This document shows positions 1 through 5,447 of a stretch of DNA of 6,653 bases, one piece after another. The position numbers and the translations under genes were made by a program. The notes under the pieces are model-generated. The model saw only the letters and a program-made list of their open reading frames with translations, had not been told where the DNA came from and did not search any database. Location of the stretch: positions 1 to 6,653 of the forward strand of contig CAMPGJ010000061.1 of the NCBI GenBank assembly GCA_946885425.1, written 5' to 3'. Each line of letters begins with the position of its first letter. Position 1 is the first letter of the stretch. The DNA is from an uncultured bacterium (lineage in GTDB: Bacteria > Patescibacteria > Microgenomatia > Levybacterales > UBA12049).

Positions 1-70
1 CTACAACCTACAACCTACAACCTACAACCTACAACCTACAACCTACAACCTACAATCTACAATCTACAAC
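1..70. repeat. tandem heptamer repeat (CTACAAC)n
   Basis: Ten head-to-tail copies of a 7-bp unit, CTACAAC on the plus strand and GTTGTAG on the minus strand. Copies 8 and 9 (50-63) are CTACAAT; the other eight are identical. The array begins at the window edge, so its true length is unknown. The last copy (64-70) overlaps the 3' end of the minus-strand permease gene: it supplies the final leucine codon and the TAG stop. On the minus strand every unit contains TAG, so the array carries stops in all three frames there; the plus strand has none. The near-perfect copies suggest recent slippage expansion. Confidence 0.97.
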
Positions 71-783
71 CTTGTCAACTCAAATATACCTACCAAGTAA
101 ATTATCAAGGAAACTCCGATCCTGAAGATTTTTTCCGGAATTTTCCTCAACATCCATCCTCCCAAAAATGTCCCGATAAAAACACCTATTGACGCTAAAG
201 CAACATAACGCCAAATAGCAACGATCTCCGCACTCTGCAATACAACATAAATCGGTATTCTCGCTATATCTACCATAAGCGCAATACCTGCTGCGGTAGC
301 GATGTACTCTTTGGCAGTTAATCCAAAACCAAGCATAGATGCAGAGCGGATTCCCCCTTGATTACCTACTAGACCTCCAAGCAATCCGGATAAAGCACCT
401 GATATCCATCCTACTTTGCCTGTAAAACGTAACTTTTCAGTCAAACCGGTAAGCCCCATGATTCCGGCAAAAATCAATAACGATCCGAAAATAACCGTAA
501 GAATGTTATTATAGATTGCGGAATTAAGAAGAGCTCCAATGATACCTCCCGCCGCACTGGGTAGTCCAAAAGCCAAAAGTACTTTCCTGTTTACGAACTC
601 TCTCCACATATAAAAATGAAAACTAGTTCCCAAAAAATGTGCAATTGATACTCCAATAATAGCAGGACCTGTGCCTATTTCGAGAGAGAGCAGCGGAATA
701 ATAAAACTACCAATACCAAAATCAGCAATTGTGGCGATACCTCCACCAAGGATAGAAACAAGAACAAGGATTATTTCAAACAC
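64..783 (-). CDS. TauE/SafE-family (TSUP) membrane permease
   Basis: A 239-residue, very hydrophobic protein of the TauE/SafE (TSUP) family, inner-membrane permeases linked to export or import of sulfite, sulfonates and other small organic anions. Two internal halves each begin with a glycine-rich membrane hairpin: near residues 12-32 (GGGIATIADFGIGSFIIPLL) and near 125-150, with GALSGLLGGLVGNQGG followed by IRSASMLGFGL. The stretch after it, AAGIALMVDIARIPIYV, is typical of one TSUP subgroup. About eight membrane segments are expected, and the length fits the family (about 240-260). The start is GTG at 783; the overlapping ATG at 785 is in another frame and stops after four codons. A TGCTACGAT extended -10 ends 6 bp before this GTG, which supports the start and suggests a leaderless mRNA. 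The stop lies in the heptamer repeat. The substrate cannot be told from sequence. Confidence 0.9.
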   Translation of the reverse strand: MFEIILVLVSILGGGIATIADFGIGSFIIPLLSLEIGTGPAIIGVSIAHFLGTSFHFYMWREFVNRKVLLAFGLPSAAGGIIGALLNSAIYNNILTVIFGSLLIFAGIMGLTGLTEKLRFTGKVGWISGALSGLLGGLVGNQGGIRSASMLGFGLTAKEYIATAAGIALMVDIARIPIYVVLQSAEIVAIWRYVALASIGVFIGTFLGGWMLRKIPEKIFRIGVSLIIYLVGIFELTRL

Positions 784-789
784 ATTTTT

Positions 790-798
790 ATCGTAGCA
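790..798 (-). promoter_or_regulatory. extended -10 promoter of the TauE-like gene, probably leaderless
   Basis: On the minus strand the sequence reads TGC-TACGAT, a TGn extended -10, then six bases and the GTG start at 783. A start site 6-7 bases after the -10 would fall on the start codon, so little or no 5' leader is expected. No convincing -35 is seen at 16-18 bp. Confidence 0.5.
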
Positions 799-810
799 AA
801 TAATAGAGGA

Positions 811-834
811 TTGTTACATTGTTAAATTGTTGAA
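811..834. repeat. degenerate octamer tandem repeat
   Basis: Three head-to-tail 8-mers, TTGTTACA, TTGTTAAA and TTGTTGAA, in the spacer between the permease and the beta-lactamase-like gene. A related pair (ACAATTA, GCAATTA) follows at 861-874 on the other side of a hairpin. No coding role is seen. Confidence 0.6.
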
Positions 835-866
835 TCTCCGGAGAATGAGGATTCTCCTTAACAATT
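825..866. terminator. intergenic hairpin downstream of the beta-lactamase-like gene
   Basis: An inner perfect stem, GGAGAAT (840-846) with ATTCTCC (851-857) around the loop GAGG, lies inside an outer pair, AATTGTT (825-831) with AACAATT (860-866). It starts 6 bp beyond the stop of the minus-strand gene ending at 872, so it may end that transcript or protect its 3' end. No T-run follows the inner stem on either strand, so it is not a classic rho-independent terminator. Confidence 0.4.
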
Positions 867-871
867 AGCAA

Positions 872-1846
872 TTAGTTATTCACAAAATACTTATATACCG
901 ACTGTGATAGGAGAGCTATCCGTTCGTCCGCCTGGGCGCGTGACGTAGTTTCTGAAAGGACCACGATTATATACTCTCCGGGTGGTGCATAGACGATACC
1001 GGCATCGTGCGAGTAACTATCCAATTCTCCAGTCTTATGCGCAATTATACTTTGCTTGGGTAAATATTTTGGCAGTTTTCCATTTAGTCGCTGACGCTTT
1101 AATAAAGTTAGCATTTTATCTGTATGTACTTGATCAGTCAATTCGTTGTTATATAATTTTTTTAAAAATAAAGCGATATCATAGGATGAGGTAATCGGAT
1201 CACCGCCCTTGATTCCTACCATTGATTCAGAAAAACCATGCTTATCAAGAAAAGCTGTAATGTTTGCTAGCTTAACCCGTTCAGTTAACAAGAGTGCGGA
1301 ATTATTATCAGAGATAGTAATCATCCTTTCCAGAGCATTTCCTACCGTAAGAGATATTTTCTCTGACTCATTGGTTTTGTCTTCAGTATCAGCAGGAGCG
1401 TCAGGTGAACCCGTAGGTACAACAATCTGAGCAGATGGTGATGCCAAACCAAATTTGTTATACAGGAGATTAAGATCCTGACTGAGGATATCTGTTTCTT
1501 TCAGCTTACCCTCCCGTATCAAATCATACGCTGTAGCCATAACCCATAATTTATACAAACTTGCTGTTTTAAATGTTGTATGCTCATTCAGAAGAAATGA
1601 CTCATCAGTTATTAAATTGAGGACTACTATTCCATATGTTCCTTTTGTTCCCGCAAGTTGTGCAGTAACAAAATCTCCCAAAGGAGATTCTTTTGGAGGA
1701 GTTACCGAAGAGAGGGGTGAGACCAGCTCTCTAGAGCTGGAGATACCTGCAACCCTTGCAATATGATAGCTATTATCAAAAAACAATTTCACAGTAAACA
1801 AAAGCGCGGGTATGAAAATAAGGAAGAACAAAACACGATAACGCAT
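872..1846 (-). CDS. membrane-anchored class A beta-lactamase-like serine hydrolase
   Basis: A 324-residue protein with an N-terminal membrane segment or uncleaved signal (about residues 4-23) followed by an extracytoplasmic domain of the beta-lactamase class A / beta-lactamase2 group. The three penicillin-recognising motifs are present in order: SLYK (S96, K99; nucleophile and base), SDN (179-181) and HKTG (K271-T272-G273). The Omega-loop motif ExxLN that carries the deacylating glutamate (E166) of true class A enzymes is not visible; the sequence between SDN and KTG runs directly to GIKGGDPITSS. A polar Pro/Ser/Asp/Glu-rich insert fills about 134-163, ahead of the SDN helix. Resistance to beta-lactams is therefore not a safe call; a cell-wall-related or unknown serine hydrolase or acyl-binding protein is at least as likely. 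The ATG at 1846 gives a well-formed signal anchor. No Shine-Dalgarno sequence precedes it. Confidence 0.88.
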   Translation of the reverse strand: MRYRVLFFLIFIPALLFTVKLFFDNSYHIARVAGISSSRELVSPLSSVTPPKESPLGDFVTAQLAGTKGTYGIVVLNLITDESFLLNEHTTFKTASLYKLWVMATAYDLIREGKLKETDILSQDLNLLYNKFGLASPSAQIVVPTGSPDAPADTEDKTNESEKISLTVGNALERMITISDNNSALLLTERVKLANITAFLDKHGFSESMVGIKGGDPITSSYDIALFLKKLYNNELTDQVHTDKMLTLLKRQRLNGKLPKYLPKQSIIAHKTGELDSYSHDAGIVYAPPGEYIIVVLSETTSRAQADERIALLSQSVYKYFVNN

Positions 1847-1873
1847 AAAGCAAGGGGGGCAGTTTACTAACTA

Positions 1874-1903
1874 AATGTAGCACATCTATATGGGGGTCTA
1901 CAA
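1874..1903 (-). promoter_or_regulatory. candidate promoter of the beta-lactamase-like gene
   Basis: On the minus strand, TTGTAG (1898-1903) is followed after 18 bp by TACATT (1874-1879), which carries a TGC extension directly upstream. The -10 ends 27 bp before the ATG, giving a predicted leader of about 20 bases with no Shine-Dalgarno motif. Confidence 0.45.
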
Positions 1904-1920
1904 TAAGAAGTAAGACTCAA

Positions 1921-1948
1921 GAGTTGAGAATTGAGAGTTTAGAATGAT
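1921..1948. repeat. degenerate heptamer tandem repeat
   Basis: Four consecutive 7-mers, GAGTTGA, GAATTGA, GAGTTTA and GAATGAT, in the spacer upstream of the beta-lactamase-like gene. The period equals that of the arrays at 1-70 and 5479-5492 but the unit differs. Confidence 0.55.
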
Positions 1949-1952
1949 ATAA

Positions 1953-2028
1953 CGTCATCCTGGCCGGGTCCAGGATCGCTCTATGAGCTATAGTTACCTT
2001 AGAGATTCTGGACGCCGCCAGAATGACG
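1953..2028. repeat. pair of inverted 25-bp palindromic elements (MITE/REP-like)
   Basis: The left element (1953-1977) begins CGTCATCCTGGCC and ends CCAGGATC. The right element (2004-2028) is its inverse with four substitutions, beginning CGTCATTCTGGCG when read on the minus strand. Each copy is itself a dyad (for example ATCCTGG ... CCAGGAT). Together with the 26-bp centre they could fold into one long hairpin of about 25 imperfect pairs. Such GTCATTCTG ... CAGAATGAC elements resemble palindromic repeats seen across many bacterial genomes. Lying downstream of the PEBP gene and upstream of the beta-lactamase-like gene, the structure may also end or stabilise the upstream transcript. Confidence 0.85.
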
Positions 2029-2081
2029 CATTTATTCGTTTATTGCTTGCCGTGCGTAGCTTTAGCGAAGTGGAGGATTAT
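2029..2081. other. spacer with a small imperfect dyad, no gene
   Basis: The region between the inverted repeat pair and the PEBP stop codon. It contains GCGTAGCTTTAGCGAAG (around 2054-2070), a weak dyad centred on GCTTTAGC that looks like a repeat remnant. Plus-strand open frames crossing here (1983-2207 and 2023-2256) run antisense through the repeats and the PEBP gene and show no protein-like features. Confidence 0.35.
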
Positions 2082-2549
2082 TTACTTGGAGAACAATCCG
2101 ACCAAGCCAGCTTCTCCCAGTATTTTTCCTTTCATTTTCTCCTCAACAGTCTGCTTATTCATCTTTTCAAGGTGCTCAAAAGTCAGCATATCCGAAAGCG
2201 CGTATAATTTGAAGAAATACCGGTGCTCTCCACTAGGGGGACAGGGACCACCATAACCCGGCTTACCAAAGCTGGTATCTCCCTCAATTCCTCCCTCAGG
2301 CGCACTATTTTCTCTAACTTCTTTCAGATCAGGAGGGATGTTAAAGACAACCCAATGCACCCATGTCGAAGACCCTGAACCTGTCGAATGGGCCATAGGT
2401 GCATCAGGATCATCAACAATGAGTACCAAACTCTTAGCATCAGCCGGAACATCCTCAAACCGGAGTGGGGGACTTATATCCTCTCCCACACAGGTATATT
2501 TCGCAGGAATCTTCCCTTGATGTTCAAAAGCTGAACTCGAAATTTTCAT
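2082..2549 (-). CDS. YbhB/YbcL-type PEBP-family protein (Raf kinase inhibitor-like)
   Basis: A 155-residue protein of the phosphatidylethanolamine-binding protein family, bacterial YbhB/YbcL branch: small soluble proteins with a conserved anion-binding pocket and no settled bacterial function. Family blocks appear in order: KYTCVGEDISPPL (17-29), VDDPDAP (45-51, pocket aspartates), WVHWVVFNIP (63-72, pocket histidine) and GYGGPCPPSGEHRYFFKLYAL (98-118). The start is placed at the ATG at 2549 (MKISSSAFEH), where homology begins. An upstream ATG at 2597 would add 16 atypical residues and lies above the TGATACACT -10 that ends 7 bp before 2549. An unusual insert of about eight residues (HSTGSGSS, 54-61) splits the usual DPDAPM-(x)-TWVHW junction; it coincides with a REP-like repeat at DNA level. 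Confidence 0.93.
   Translation of the reverse strand: MKISSSAFEHQGKIPAKYTCVGEDISPPLRFEDVPADAKSLVLIVDDPDAPMAHSTGSGSSTWVHWVVFNIPPDLKEVRENSAPEGGIEGDTSFGKPGYGGPCPPSGEHRYFFKLYALSDMLTFEHLEKMNKQTVEEKMKGKILGEAGLVGLFSK
2372..2392. repeat. REP-like element inside the PEBP gene (copy 1)
   Basis: Plus strand reads ACCCTGAACCTGTCGAATGGG; the minus strand closely matches the element at 5237-5256 (CCCTTCGACAGGCTCAGGGT) with two substitutions in the core. The minus strand is read as HSTGSGS inside the PEBP protein. TGTCGAA occurs at 2364-2370 and again at 2382-2388, exactly 18 bp apart, as a possible duplication. Confidence 0.75.
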
Positions 2550-2556
2550 ACTTTTT

Positions 2557-2565
2557 AGTGTATCA
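2557..2565 (-). promoter_or_regulatory. extended -10 promoter of the PEBP gene, probably leaderless
   Basis: The minus strand reads TGA-TACACT, an extended -10 hexamer, then seven bases and the ATG at 2549. The predicted start of transcription is at the start codon. This spacing is also the argument for the shorter PEBP start. No good -35 is seen. Confidence 0.5.
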
Positions 2566-2620
2566 GATTGGGTGGTTGTACGCGCAGTTAGATGCATTGC
2601 AAAAGAAAATACAATAATAC

Positions 2621-2649
2621 TTGTATTTCATATATTCGTTTGGTAGACT
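2621..2649 (+). promoter_or_regulatory. promoter of the YqcI/YcgG-family gene
   Basis: TTGTAT (2621-2626), a 17-bp spacer, then TAGACT (2644-2649) preceded by TGG, so both a -35 and an extended -10 are present. The predicted leader to the ATG at 2672 is about 15 bases and holds no Shine-Dalgarno motif. The PEBP promoter lies back-to-back about 60 bp upstream. Confidence 0.55.
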
Positions 2650-2671
2650 AAATAATTCAACCAGCTAAAAT

Positions 2672-3502
2672 ATGTCAAAATCAGAGCAGCAATCTCATCT
2701 ACAAAGCAATCCATTTTCAGATCGCATGAGCGGCTCTGGCAGATACAATGGCAAAAATCTCGATTCAAGATATCCAAAAGGATCTGAAATGCATGATTTT
2801 CATCAACAAGCGCATGATTATTTCCAGAATTTAGTACTAGCACCTGACTTTGCATGCCGTGCAGGACAAGGAGCTGTAAGAGGGGCAAAATATGCCTTCA
2901 ATGCTTATCCAGATATGACCTCTCCCGATGCCGCAGAAGGAGTAGCTCACGATTTACTGAAGTTCAATCATGAATTTGGATTGTCTGACAAAACAAAAGA
3001 TACAATATCACTTTCGTCATTTGTCACTACTTTTAAGGAGCCAAAAAGCGTTAACCATATAGATGCAACTGCGCACATGTACCAACTTTTAGGAAATATG
3101 CATAAACAAGATGAGCAAAAAGGCTTTGAATGGAGTGAATCTGTCTCAAAGGATATTTATTCACCAGACTTTGGTTTTTCAAGCGGAGAAGAACCGTATT
3201 TTATAACCTATCTTCATCCTCATGCCAAACATGCTTCGCGAAGGTCTGAAGTTCCATTGGTATTATTCACATCACATAATCTTTTAAGCCAAATGAAAGA
3301 TACTGGTTCGTTCGAAAAATTTAAAACTCATGCGCGCAATAGACAAGACACTGTACACCCACAATCAGGAGATCATGGTAAGATCCCGGAGTTCCCTCAA
3401 TACGCTCTCTTGGATTCAGACCCAGCTACCCAAGAAAACCATGAAAAAATTATTTATGAAAACCTCGGACAATGCCCCTTTGGCTACGGAAAAAAAGACT
3501 AA
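2672..3502 (+). CDS. YqcI/YcgG-family protein (GntA-like, putative heme-dependent N-hydroxylase)
   Basis: A 276-residue soluble protein matching the YqcI/YcgG family from recalled family motifs. One characterised member, GntA, is a heme-dependent N-hydroxylase in guanitoxin biosynthesis; most members have unknown substrates. Matching blocks: FACRAGQGAVRGAKYAFNAY then SPDAAEGVAHDLLKF (60-98; family form F-C-x-x-A...RFG.Y...SPEA), SSFVTTFKEP (115-124), FGFSSGEEPYF (167-177), the LHPHAKHASRR block (181-191; family LHPGASRPARR), SGDHGK (232-237) and the closing QCPFGYG (267-273; family RCPFH). C62, H182, H184, R190-R191 and C268 are candidate functional residues. The first 45 or so residues are polar, probably disordered, and extend beyond the family core. 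The ATG at 2672 follows a clear promoter. The gene lies 48 bp upstream of the PafA-like gene, on the same strand. Family call is firm; the reaction is inferred. Confidence 0.85.
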   Translation: MSKSEQQSHLQSNPFSDRMSGSGRYNGKNLDSRYPKGSEMHDFHQQAHDYFQNLVLAPDFACRAGQGAVRGAKYAFNAYPDMTSPDAAEGVAHDLLKFNHEFGLSDKTKDTISLSSFVTTFKEPKSVNHIDATAHMYQLLGNMHKQDEQKGFEWSESVSKDIYSPDFGFSSGEEPYFITYLHPHAKHASRRSEVPLVLFTSHNLLSQMKDTGSFEKFKTHARNRQDTVHPQSGDHGKIPEFPQYALLDSDPATQENHEKIIYENLGQCPFGYGKKD

Positions 3503-3529
3503 AAAAACTGAGCAGACTAGAGCAAATCG

Positions 3530-3538
3530 TGCTATACT
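3530..3538 (+). promoter_or_regulatory. extended -10 upstream of the PafA-like gene
   Basis: TGC-TATACT, a near-consensus extended -10, ends 12 bp before the ATG at 3551, giving a predicted leader of about 5 bases. TACTAT (3535-3540) overlaps it as an alternative. No clear -35 is seen. It suggests the ligase gene can be transcribed apart from the upstream YcgG-like gene. Confidence 0.5.
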
Positions 3539-3550
3539 ATCTCTGAAAAT

Positions 3551-4939
3551 ATGTCAAAAGAATCACCTGTTTCACGTCATTTTGGTAGCGAAATAGAATA
3601 TACATTTTCATTTGCTGATAAAACCAAAAATCATAAAACTGCATCTGTTAGCCACCGGAAGACGCCGGGGATGAAACAAGCTGGACAATATTTTGAAAAT
3701 GGAAGCAGATTCTATATAGATGTCGGACTGATCGAATATGCGACCCCGGAATGCCGTACGTTAAAAGAATTAACTGTCCATGAATTTGCAGGTGAAGAAA
3801 TTGTGCGGGATACATACTTAGGAGAAAAATCTGAGTTAGCGAGCATCCACAAACGTTCTCTTTCTCCATACATAATATCTCCTCCCAAAGGATACGGCGC
3901 GCACGAGAATTATACAACGACAATGAATATTAAGGGTGGGCATATTAGCAGAACAAGAGACAGCCTTGCCGCACATTTTGCTACAAGAACGATCTTTATT
4001 GGTGCGGGACAACCCACACCCGAAGGATTTCGGTTGGGTCAAAAAATACATGACATTCAAACTTCAGAAGGAGAAACATCGACTCAAAATAAAGCGCTGG
4101 TAAATACCCGCACAGAACACCATGAAGGAAATGCACAAGGATTACACAGATTACATGTCGTTTGCGGAGATGCGAACATGTCTCCCTGGGCAGTACGCAT
4201 GAAGTTCGGTACTACTTCGTTGATGCTGCGCCTTCTTGAACACGGAGTTGACGTACAGGATCTATTTCTTGCAAATGCTCTGGACTCTGCCAAAGATGTT
4301 GCATCAGGAGTAGAGGGCATCAGCTCACCACTTAATTTGCGTTCCGGAAAAACACATTCAGCTCTGAATATACAAGAAGAGCTTGCATCCCGCGCACATG
4401 ATCTATCTCAACGCATAGAATTACCGCAAGAAGAAAATGAGGTGATAGGGGACTGGTTCACTATTATTGATGCTCTGAGAGAGTATTCTGAAACAGGAAA
4501 ACACCAACGGGAATTATCACAACTTGACTGGTATACAAAAAAGCAGATTATCGATGGACGCAGATCAAAAGAAGAACATCAAGGAAAGAAAAAAACGGAA
4601 CAAATAAAGGAAATAAGTCTCTGGGACTCGCATTACGATGACGTAGAAAAAGGATGGGGGATAACATTACGCAAAAAAGGCAGATTTTCACATAACCCAA
4701 CTGATGCAGAAAAAGAAGAAGCCAGAACGACCCCTCCAGAAGGCAGAGCTAAATTACGGGGGGCATTAATAAAAAGACTTGCAGAGCAATGGAACACAGG
4801 TGATCTGAGCATTGGCCATGTGGGCTGGGATTATTTCAAGCATCCTCAACAGTCAGGGGTAAGGAAAATGCCCATAGATGGTGATTATAGCCCTGAAGCT
4901 GTCCAGCCAAAAGTTGAAAGGTGGCTCCCCAAAAAATAG
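3551..4939 (+). CDS. PafA/Dop-family enzyme, PafA-type (Pup ligase-like)
   Basis: A 462-residue, full-length member of the Pup ligase / Pup deamidase family (glutamine-synthetase-like fold). PafA uses ATP to join the C-terminal glutamate of Pup to substrate lysines. Conserved blocks: GSEIEY (12-17; metal-binding glutamates, family GIETE), ENGSRFYIDVG (49-59) with D57 at the catalytic-aspartate position, IEYATPEC (61-68), GYGAHENY (114-121), VNTRTEHH (184-191), HRLHVVCGDANMS (199-211), KFGTTSLML (218-226), HSALNIQEE (269-277), LDWYTKK (325-331), YDDVEKGWG (around 362-370) and TPPEGRAKLRG (around 394-404). The C-terminal domain (GWDYFK to the end) is also present. Only about 35 residues separate the GSEIEY and NGSRFY blocks, with no room for the Dop-specific loop, and YATPEC is PafA-like. 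The segment before GYGAHENY is short (IISPPKG) and lacks the usual FKNNTD. No Pup, UBact, proteasome or Mpa/ARC gene is in the window. Confidence 0.92.
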   Translation: MSKESPVSRHFGSEIEYTFSFADKTKNHKTASVSHRKTPGMKQAGQYFENGSRFYIDVGLIEYATPECRTLKELTVHEFAGEEIVRDTYLGEKSELASIHKRSLSPYIISPPKGYGAHENYTTTMNIKGGHISRTRDSLAAHFATRTIFIGAGQPTPEGFRLGQKIHDIQTSEGETSTQNKALVNTRTEHHEGNAQGLHRLHVVCGDANMSPWAVRMKFGTTSLMLRLLEHGVDVQDLFLANALDSAKDVASGVEGISSPLNLRSGKTHSALNIQEELASRAHDLSQRIELPQEENEVIGDWFTIIDALREYSETGKHQRELSQLDWYTKKQIIDGRRSKEEHQGKKKTEQIKEISLWDSHYDDVEKGWGITLRKKGRFSHNPTDAEKEEARTTPPEGRAKLRGALIKRLAEQWNTGDLSIGHVGWDYFKHPQQSGVRKMPIDGDYSPEAVQPKVERWLPKK

Positions 4940-4955
4940 TAAATTTGGAAAAAAA

Positions 4956-4964
4956 TGCTACTAT
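4956..4964 (+). promoter_or_regulatory. extended -10 of the Pro/Thr-rich protein gene, probably leaderless
   Basis: TGC-TACTAT ends exactly 6 bp before the ATG at 4971. The predicted transcription start is on or next to the start codon, and no Shine-Dalgarno sequence could fit in the leader. No good -35 is seen. Confidence 0.5.
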
Positions 4965-4970
4965 TAATAT

Positions 4971-5447
4971 ATGGACAAGGAAGATGCTGCGCTCGCACAC
5001 CTTATTGATGATTCAGATCACTCAGAACCTCTTCCTAAAGTGCTTTTGTTAGCCGGTGGAGCAATAGGACTGATTCTTATTGTTTGTATTGTTCTGTCAT
5101 CCATGTCCAAAACTCCATCAATCAGTAACATAGAAATGCCGGAGAAATCTTCATTGATCAAACCTCCGGAAGAAGTAGCAGGAACAAATACTCACAACGC
5201 AGAAGTCGCAGGTCCAAATGAACCTCCAAAAGCTACCCCTTCGACAGGCTCAGGGTCTACGATCCCATCTCCTACCCAAACACCTACCCCTACTTCTGCT
5301 TCAAGTCCGACATCCACACCTACCCCTACATCCAAACCCGCAGATCCCACCCCTACGACGACGCCAACACCCACGCCAACGTCCACTCCAACACCAACAA
5401 ATACTCCCACCCCAACACCAGAACCAACAATCACCCCAAACCACTAG
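4971..5447 (+). CDS. single-pass membrane protein with Pro/Thr-rich extracellular tail
   Basis: A 158-residue hypothetical protein with no recognised family. It has an acidic N-terminal segment (1-22), one strong membrane helix (about 24-44, LLLAGGAIGLILIVCIVL), a polar linker, and a low-complexity tail (about 86-158) made of repeated TPTP, TSTP and SPTS units. Such tails usually form extended stalks or spacers outside the membrane and may be O-glycosylated where the host can do so. Topology is probably N-in, C-out, since no cleavage site is evident. A REP-like repeat is read in frame as PSTGSGST (90-97). The TAG stop begins a TAGCCCC heptamer that recurs twice downstream. It lies 31 bp after the PafA-like gene. 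A role as a modifier protein is unlikely, because it has a membrane helix and no Gly-Gly-Glu/Gln end. Confidence 0.8.
   Translation: MDKEDAALAHLIDDSDHSEPLPKVLLLAGGAIGLILIVCIVLSSMSKTPSISNIEMPEKSSLIKPPEEVAGTNTHNAEVAGPNEPPKATPSTGSGSTIPSPTQTPTPTSASSPTSTPTPTSKPADPTPTTTPTPTPTSTPTPTNTPTPTPEPTITPNH
5237..5256. repeat. REP-like element inside the Pro/Thr-rich gene (copy 2)
   Basis: CCCTTCGACAGGCTCAGGGT, an imperfect dyad with CCCT and AGGG ends. It is read as PSTGSGS in the host protein, at the border between the linker and the Pro/Thr tail. It matches the element in the PEBP gene and, inverted, the intergenic copy at 5458-5479. Confidence 0.8.
5264..5440 (+). repeat. codon-level minisatellite encoding the Pro/Thr tail
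   Basis: A degenerate repeat of 6-bp units of the form CCNACN, interrupted by serine and alanine codons. The opposite strand reads as an artefactual Val-Gly-rich open frame. Such tracts change length easily by slippage, so tail length may vary between strains. Confidence 0.75.

Noticed and set aside
1..70. The heptamer array as a CRISPR or telomere
   Set aside because: There are no unique spacers, the unit is 7 bp, and the array abuts a normal gene; it fits a simple tandem repeat.
1983..2256. Plus-strand open frames over the inverted repeats and PEBP 3' end
   Set aside because: They are antisense to a confidently identified gene, cross the palindromic elements and lack any protein-like pattern or start signal.
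2550..2597. Upstream ATG at 2597 as the PEBP start
   Set aside because: The added 16 residues do not resemble the family, which begins at MKISSSAFEH, and the likely -10 box lies between the two starts, so the longer form would not be on that transcript.
3330..3596. Plus-strand frame overlapping the YcgG-like and PafA-like genes
   Set aside because: It overlaps two genes with strong family matches in other frames and has no motif of its own.
5192..5434. Minus-strand open frame rich in Val-Gly repeats
   Set aside because: It is the complement of the Pro/Thr minisatellite; composition is fully explained by the repeat and it has no promoter or homology.
4971..5447. The small protein after the ligase as a Pup or UBact modifier
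   Set aside because: It has a membrane helix and ends TITPNH, with no Gly-Gly-Glu/Gln end; Pup-type modifiers are soluble and about 60-70 residues.
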